64,000 nt of DNA from Lucifuga dentata (taxonomy: Eukaryota; Chordata; Actinopteri; Ophidiiformes; Bythitidae): NCBI GenBank assembly GCA_014773175.1, contig VXCM01003450.1, positions 20,900 through 84,899 on the forward strand, given 5' to 3'. Shown in pieces: positions 61,119 through 64,000 of this stretch. Both the position numbers and the translations under genes were made by a program. The stretch's first letter is position 1. Every line of letters starts with the position of its first letter. Below the pieces are notes generated by a model that was not told where the DNA came from, searched no databases, and was given only the letters and a program-made list of their open reading frames with translations.

Positions 61119-61715
61119 TTAAGGGACCATACCACCCATTTTGCATGTTTGAGCCTAATATATTCAGCTTTCATATATGTTAAGTTACTGACAATCATTT
61201 CCCAAAGGACAAAACCGTATTTCAGCTTTCCTGATATTTTACAAAATCTCTTAATCTTTTAAAATCAAATATTCAAGTGATACACCCACCTTAAAAATCC
61301 ATGTTTCTCCTGCTAATAGTTACGGAGACTTATAAAGTCATTTAAATCAGTCGTTTAAATTTTTCGATAAACGCAGGTCTTCTTTTGGGACTATATTCCC
61401 CAGTGGAGATATTCATTCACTCAGCGCTTTTTATTGCGCTTAAATGCTAAAATTACGACTTCTAAAAAAACCCGAATACATGTGTTCTTCATGCTAATGG
61501 ATTACCTATCCCAAGAACGTTTCAAACATCAACAAGTTGATTTTAATAGCGTACCAGAATGAACCAAAATAATGGCCATCTGGAAGGTAGGACAATTTTT
61601 TTTAAAACTCACCGTTCCAGTAGTATGCTTTGGGAAATGATTGTCATAACCTTATGTGTATGAAAATTGAATATATTAGGTTCAAACATGCAAACTGGGT
61701 GGCATGGTCCTTTAA
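61119..61715 (+). mobile_element. TTAA-flanked MITE, full-length with clean TTAA on both sides (copy 13)
   Basis: TTAAGGGACCATACCACCCA at the left, gggtggcatggtcctttaa at the right, 597 bp including one TTAA. Core gggactatattccccagtgg at about 61388. No N and no nested insertion, so this is the best type copy for the family. Confidence 0.9.
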
Positions 61716-61899
61716 GTCTGAGCTTAGTGTGAAGAAATCTCAAGGTAAAGGTAGATGCTATATGATTGTGGAAACATCTTGATGGTCCAAAGCCTGGATT
61801 TGGTTTCAGGAAATAAGCATTGTGCTCTGTCTGGTGCGAAAGAGATACATAAATTAGATTATTATTATTATTTTTTTTTTACTACTACCAAAGAGGTTA

Positions 61900-62200
61900 T
61901 GTATTCATATTCATCTGGGTTTGTTTGATTATCTGTCTGTCTGTAACAGGTTTTCTCGAAAAGAATGAACGGGTTTCAAAGAAATCTTGTAGATAGATGG
62001 GATTTGGGTCAAAGGAGAGTTGATTAGATTTTGAAGCAGAGCCGGATATCCTTTTTATTTATTTTTTTTTTAACTTTCATTCACAGGGCATTAGGGGATT
62101 TGGTGACATACTTGTCTGTTTCTTGGAACCTAAGACAACAATCTAAATGAGAAAAAACAAAAAAAAANTATATATATATATATATATCTCAGCCAATGTT
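61900..62200 (+). repeat. Degenerate interspersed fish repeat and (TA)n
   Basis: gtctgtaacaggttttctcgaaaagaatgaacgggtttcaaagaaat...gcagagccggat recalls a common dispersed fish repeat. The N at 62168 precedes (TA)n. Confidence 0.4.
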
Positions 62201-62379
62201 GGTGCATCCTATGATTGCAATTTAGCCCAGATCCTGATATTGCTTCAGACATGACAGATTAAAATATATTCTCGGACAAGAGGCTATTGTTGTGACATCT
62301 TTATTTAAATACATCTTATAAGATCTGAGTTAGAGATGTTTGATAAAAGGATATATTCGAACATATTATGTTGGAGTAT

Positions 62380-62832
62380 TGTCATGATCTGTTCTTTGGT
62401 CACTTCCTGTTTTATTTTGTAGTCTTGGTTTTTTGCTGTCTAGTTTGCTTTACTTCTGGTTTTTGTTTAGTTTCCCTCCAGTTTTCTCCATCACCTGTGT
62501 TCTATCAGTTAATCACGTCTTCAGTATTTATACTACCCTGGGTTCCTTTGTTTTCTGCCAGATTGTCTTGTTTGCTGGTTTGCTCGTCCTGTTTGCTTGT
62601 TTGCCTGGTTAGCTTGTTTCTTGTCTCCTGGTTTTCCTGTCTTTATGTTTGTTGGTTTGTTTCTTTTATTTTTTTTCGCCGCCTGCCTTGTGGATTATCT
62701 GCCTGATTCCTGTAAGTTCATCCTGCCTCACTATCAGTAGTATTCTTGCCTGGACTTCAATTAAAGACTGTTTCTTCCTCATACACTGCCTGAGCCTGCA
62801 TTTGAGTCCTCCTCCGGAACCCACCCGTCACA
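62380..62832 (+). mobile_element. Solo LTR of a Gypsy-type retrotransposon
   Basis: 453 bp, starting TGTCATGATC and ending CCCGTCACA (TG...CA ends). AGTAT at 62375-62379 is repeated exactly at 62833-62837, a 5 bp target duplication. Inside are a TATA-like agtatttatac (about 62523) and an attaaagac poly-A-signal-like stretch (about 62760), in the order of an LTR. No internal genes are adjacent, so it arose by LTR-LTR recombination. Confidence 0.85.
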
Positions 62833-62898
62833 AGTATATAATTTTATCAAACATCCTCTGTAATAATAATAACAAGTCATTTCAGTTAACTTATAATA

Positions 62899-62951
62899 CA
62901 CATTAACTATAAACATTGTACATATTATGTACAATGTTTATAGTTAATGTG
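62899..62951. repeat. Perfect palindrome, 26 bp arms, 1 nt centre
   Basis: 62899-62924 is the exact reverse complement of 62926-62951, just 3-prime of the LINE remnant. Confidence 0.98.
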
Positions 62952-63994
62952 CATGATAATATCTGTGCAGTATTTTATACTGTGTAAACTTCCCTCTAAC
63001 TTCCTTAACATGTTTGCCACACNATATCTGTGCAGTATTTTATACTGTGTAAACTTCCCTCTAACTTCCTTAACATGTTTGCCACACTCTGCCAAAATAT
63101 TCAGCCATCTCTCTTGTCCAATTTCCTCCTCCAAATCTCTCTGCCAAAGCATTTTCACATTTGTAGAGTCACTGCTAATAACGTCACTTGTTGATTTGTA
63201 AAAAAGTGAAGCAGTATGGCATTCCCGCGGCAATTCAAAGTACCTAAAAAAACATTATTAACATTTTTATAAGTAGACATCACACAATCTCTTATCTGTA
63301 AATATCTCCAAAAATGGTCTTTGCCCTTAAGGCCATATTGTTCCATTAAATTTCCATAAGACATGAAAACTCCATATTTATATAGATCCCCAACAGTATG
63401 TATTCCAATGGAATGCCACTGCTTCCAATACAGAATTGTTTTCCCAATGTGAATTGCAGGATTGTTCCATAGTGAAGAGTATTTTTGGACATGAGGTGAC
63501 AGCTTATACATCCTATGAGCTATCATCCACACTTCTCTTGAATAATTAAGAATGGGATTTGTTATATTTACTAAATTCTGAGAAAACATGTCAATGGGAT
63601 TAAATGGGGAGCATAAATCAGACTCAATATCTAACCAATCTATTCCGTTTGCATCATCCCAGTATTTAGCAAGTTTAGCAATCTCAAATGATAAGCAATA
63701 CAATCTAGGATTGGGCAGGCCTAACCCTCCCTTCTCTTTAGGGTTGTACAGCTTACTTAATTTAATTCTTGGTCTTCTACCTTCCCACAGGAAATGTTTG
63801 ACTATGTCCTCATATTTCTTAAAAATTATGTTTGGTATTTTAATTGGTAACATTGTAGCTATATAATTAAACTGGGGAGCTACTATCATTTTTATAATAT
63901 TAATTTTACCCCATAAGGTAAGCTTAATCTTTCTCCACTTATCCAAATTGGTTTTAATCTTCTGTAATAATGGACTAAAATTTAGCTGGGGCAT
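62930..63994 (-). pseudogene. L1-type LINE ORF2, C-terminal region, frameshifted and truncated by the window
   Basis: Minus-strand frames read MPQLNFSPLLQKIKTNLDKW, then LWGKINIIKMIVAPQFNYIA, HFLWEGRRPRIKL, then KEKGGLGLPNPRLYCLSFEI. This is the conserved region after the L1 reverse transcriptase: L-x-x-W, G-R-I-N-x-I-K-M, F-I-W, P-R-I, G-G-L-x-L-P. The frame holds from the window edge to about 63240, where an A-run (63246-63252) coincides with a shift into the frame that continues as CHTASLFYKSTSDV. An assembly duplicate around N 63023 then breaks it again. The reverse transcriptase catalytic part lies right of the window. Confidence 0.85.
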
Positions 63995-64000
63995 TCCCTC

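Noticed and set aside
1..64000. CRISPR array, bacterial operon or phage-like module
   Set aside because: No regularly spaced direct repeats with unique spacers and no prokaryotic gene organisation. The evidence is consistently vertebrate.

Overview
The window looks like a teleost fish nuclear chromosome. It is AT-rich and packed with nested DNA transposons, non-LTR retrotransposon 3-prime tails, long CA/CT microsatellites and homopolymers. The only host gene I can support is a vertebrate receptor gene broken into short exons by very long introns. There are no bacterial-type operons, no CRISPR array and no dense coding. One 234-N gap (8437-8670) and about 22 single Ns show it is a draft assembly. 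Four single Ns separate exact 64-102 bp duplicates, which are unmerged contig ends rather than biology.

Host gene: seven minus-strand exons (52704-52837, 31499-31630, 27437-27571, 26079-26182, 24111-24283, 21380-21474, 10741-10869) join with matching intron phases into one open frame of about 300 codons. They encode part of the extracellular region of an ALK/LTK-family receptor tyrosine kinase: the end of the first MAM domain, an LDL-receptor class A module with the four-cysteine ALK pattern, the whole second MAM domain, and the linker before the glycine-rich domain. Divergence from human ALK favours teleost ltk (the receptor behind the zebrafish shady mutant, needed for iridophores) over alk. 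The glycine-rich, transmembrane and kinase exons are not visible and should lie left of position 1. The 52.7 kb exon is in frame with an upstream ATG-started stretch (52838-53073) that would give a cytoplasmic tail plus signal anchor. This is either a real N-terminus or a readthrough of the polypyrimidine tract.

Repeats, left to right: the end of a TTAA-flanked MITE (1-228); a 1.8 kb hAT-type element with near-perfect 8 bp target duplications (1379-3221); a fold-back element (7147-7815); MITE copies across the whole window (at least 13, two carrying nested insertions: a mariner-type element at 17818-18296 and a hAT-type element at 44619-44901 with a perfect 8 bp duplication); hAT-type elements at 16152-16921 and 26695-27091; three plus-strand copies of one LINE tail (about 12.1, 21.9 and 47.9 kb); a CR1/L2-type ORF2 end on minus (33.6-34.0 kb); an inverted pair of an unnamed repeat (28.3 and 49.5 kb); a tRNA-derived SINE (45.4 kb); a 0.8 kb compound microsatellite (53372-54165); a solo LTR with a perfect 5 bp duplication (62380-62832); and the ORF2 C-terminal part of an L1-type LINE (62.9-64.0 kb). 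All of this from about 1 to 53 kb is intronic or flanking to the receptor gene.

I did not find a new enzymatic or defence system. The most worthwhile leads are the possible signal-anchored N-terminus of the receptor, the abundant TTAA MITE family with its conserved core, and a set of near-loopless perfect palindromes.
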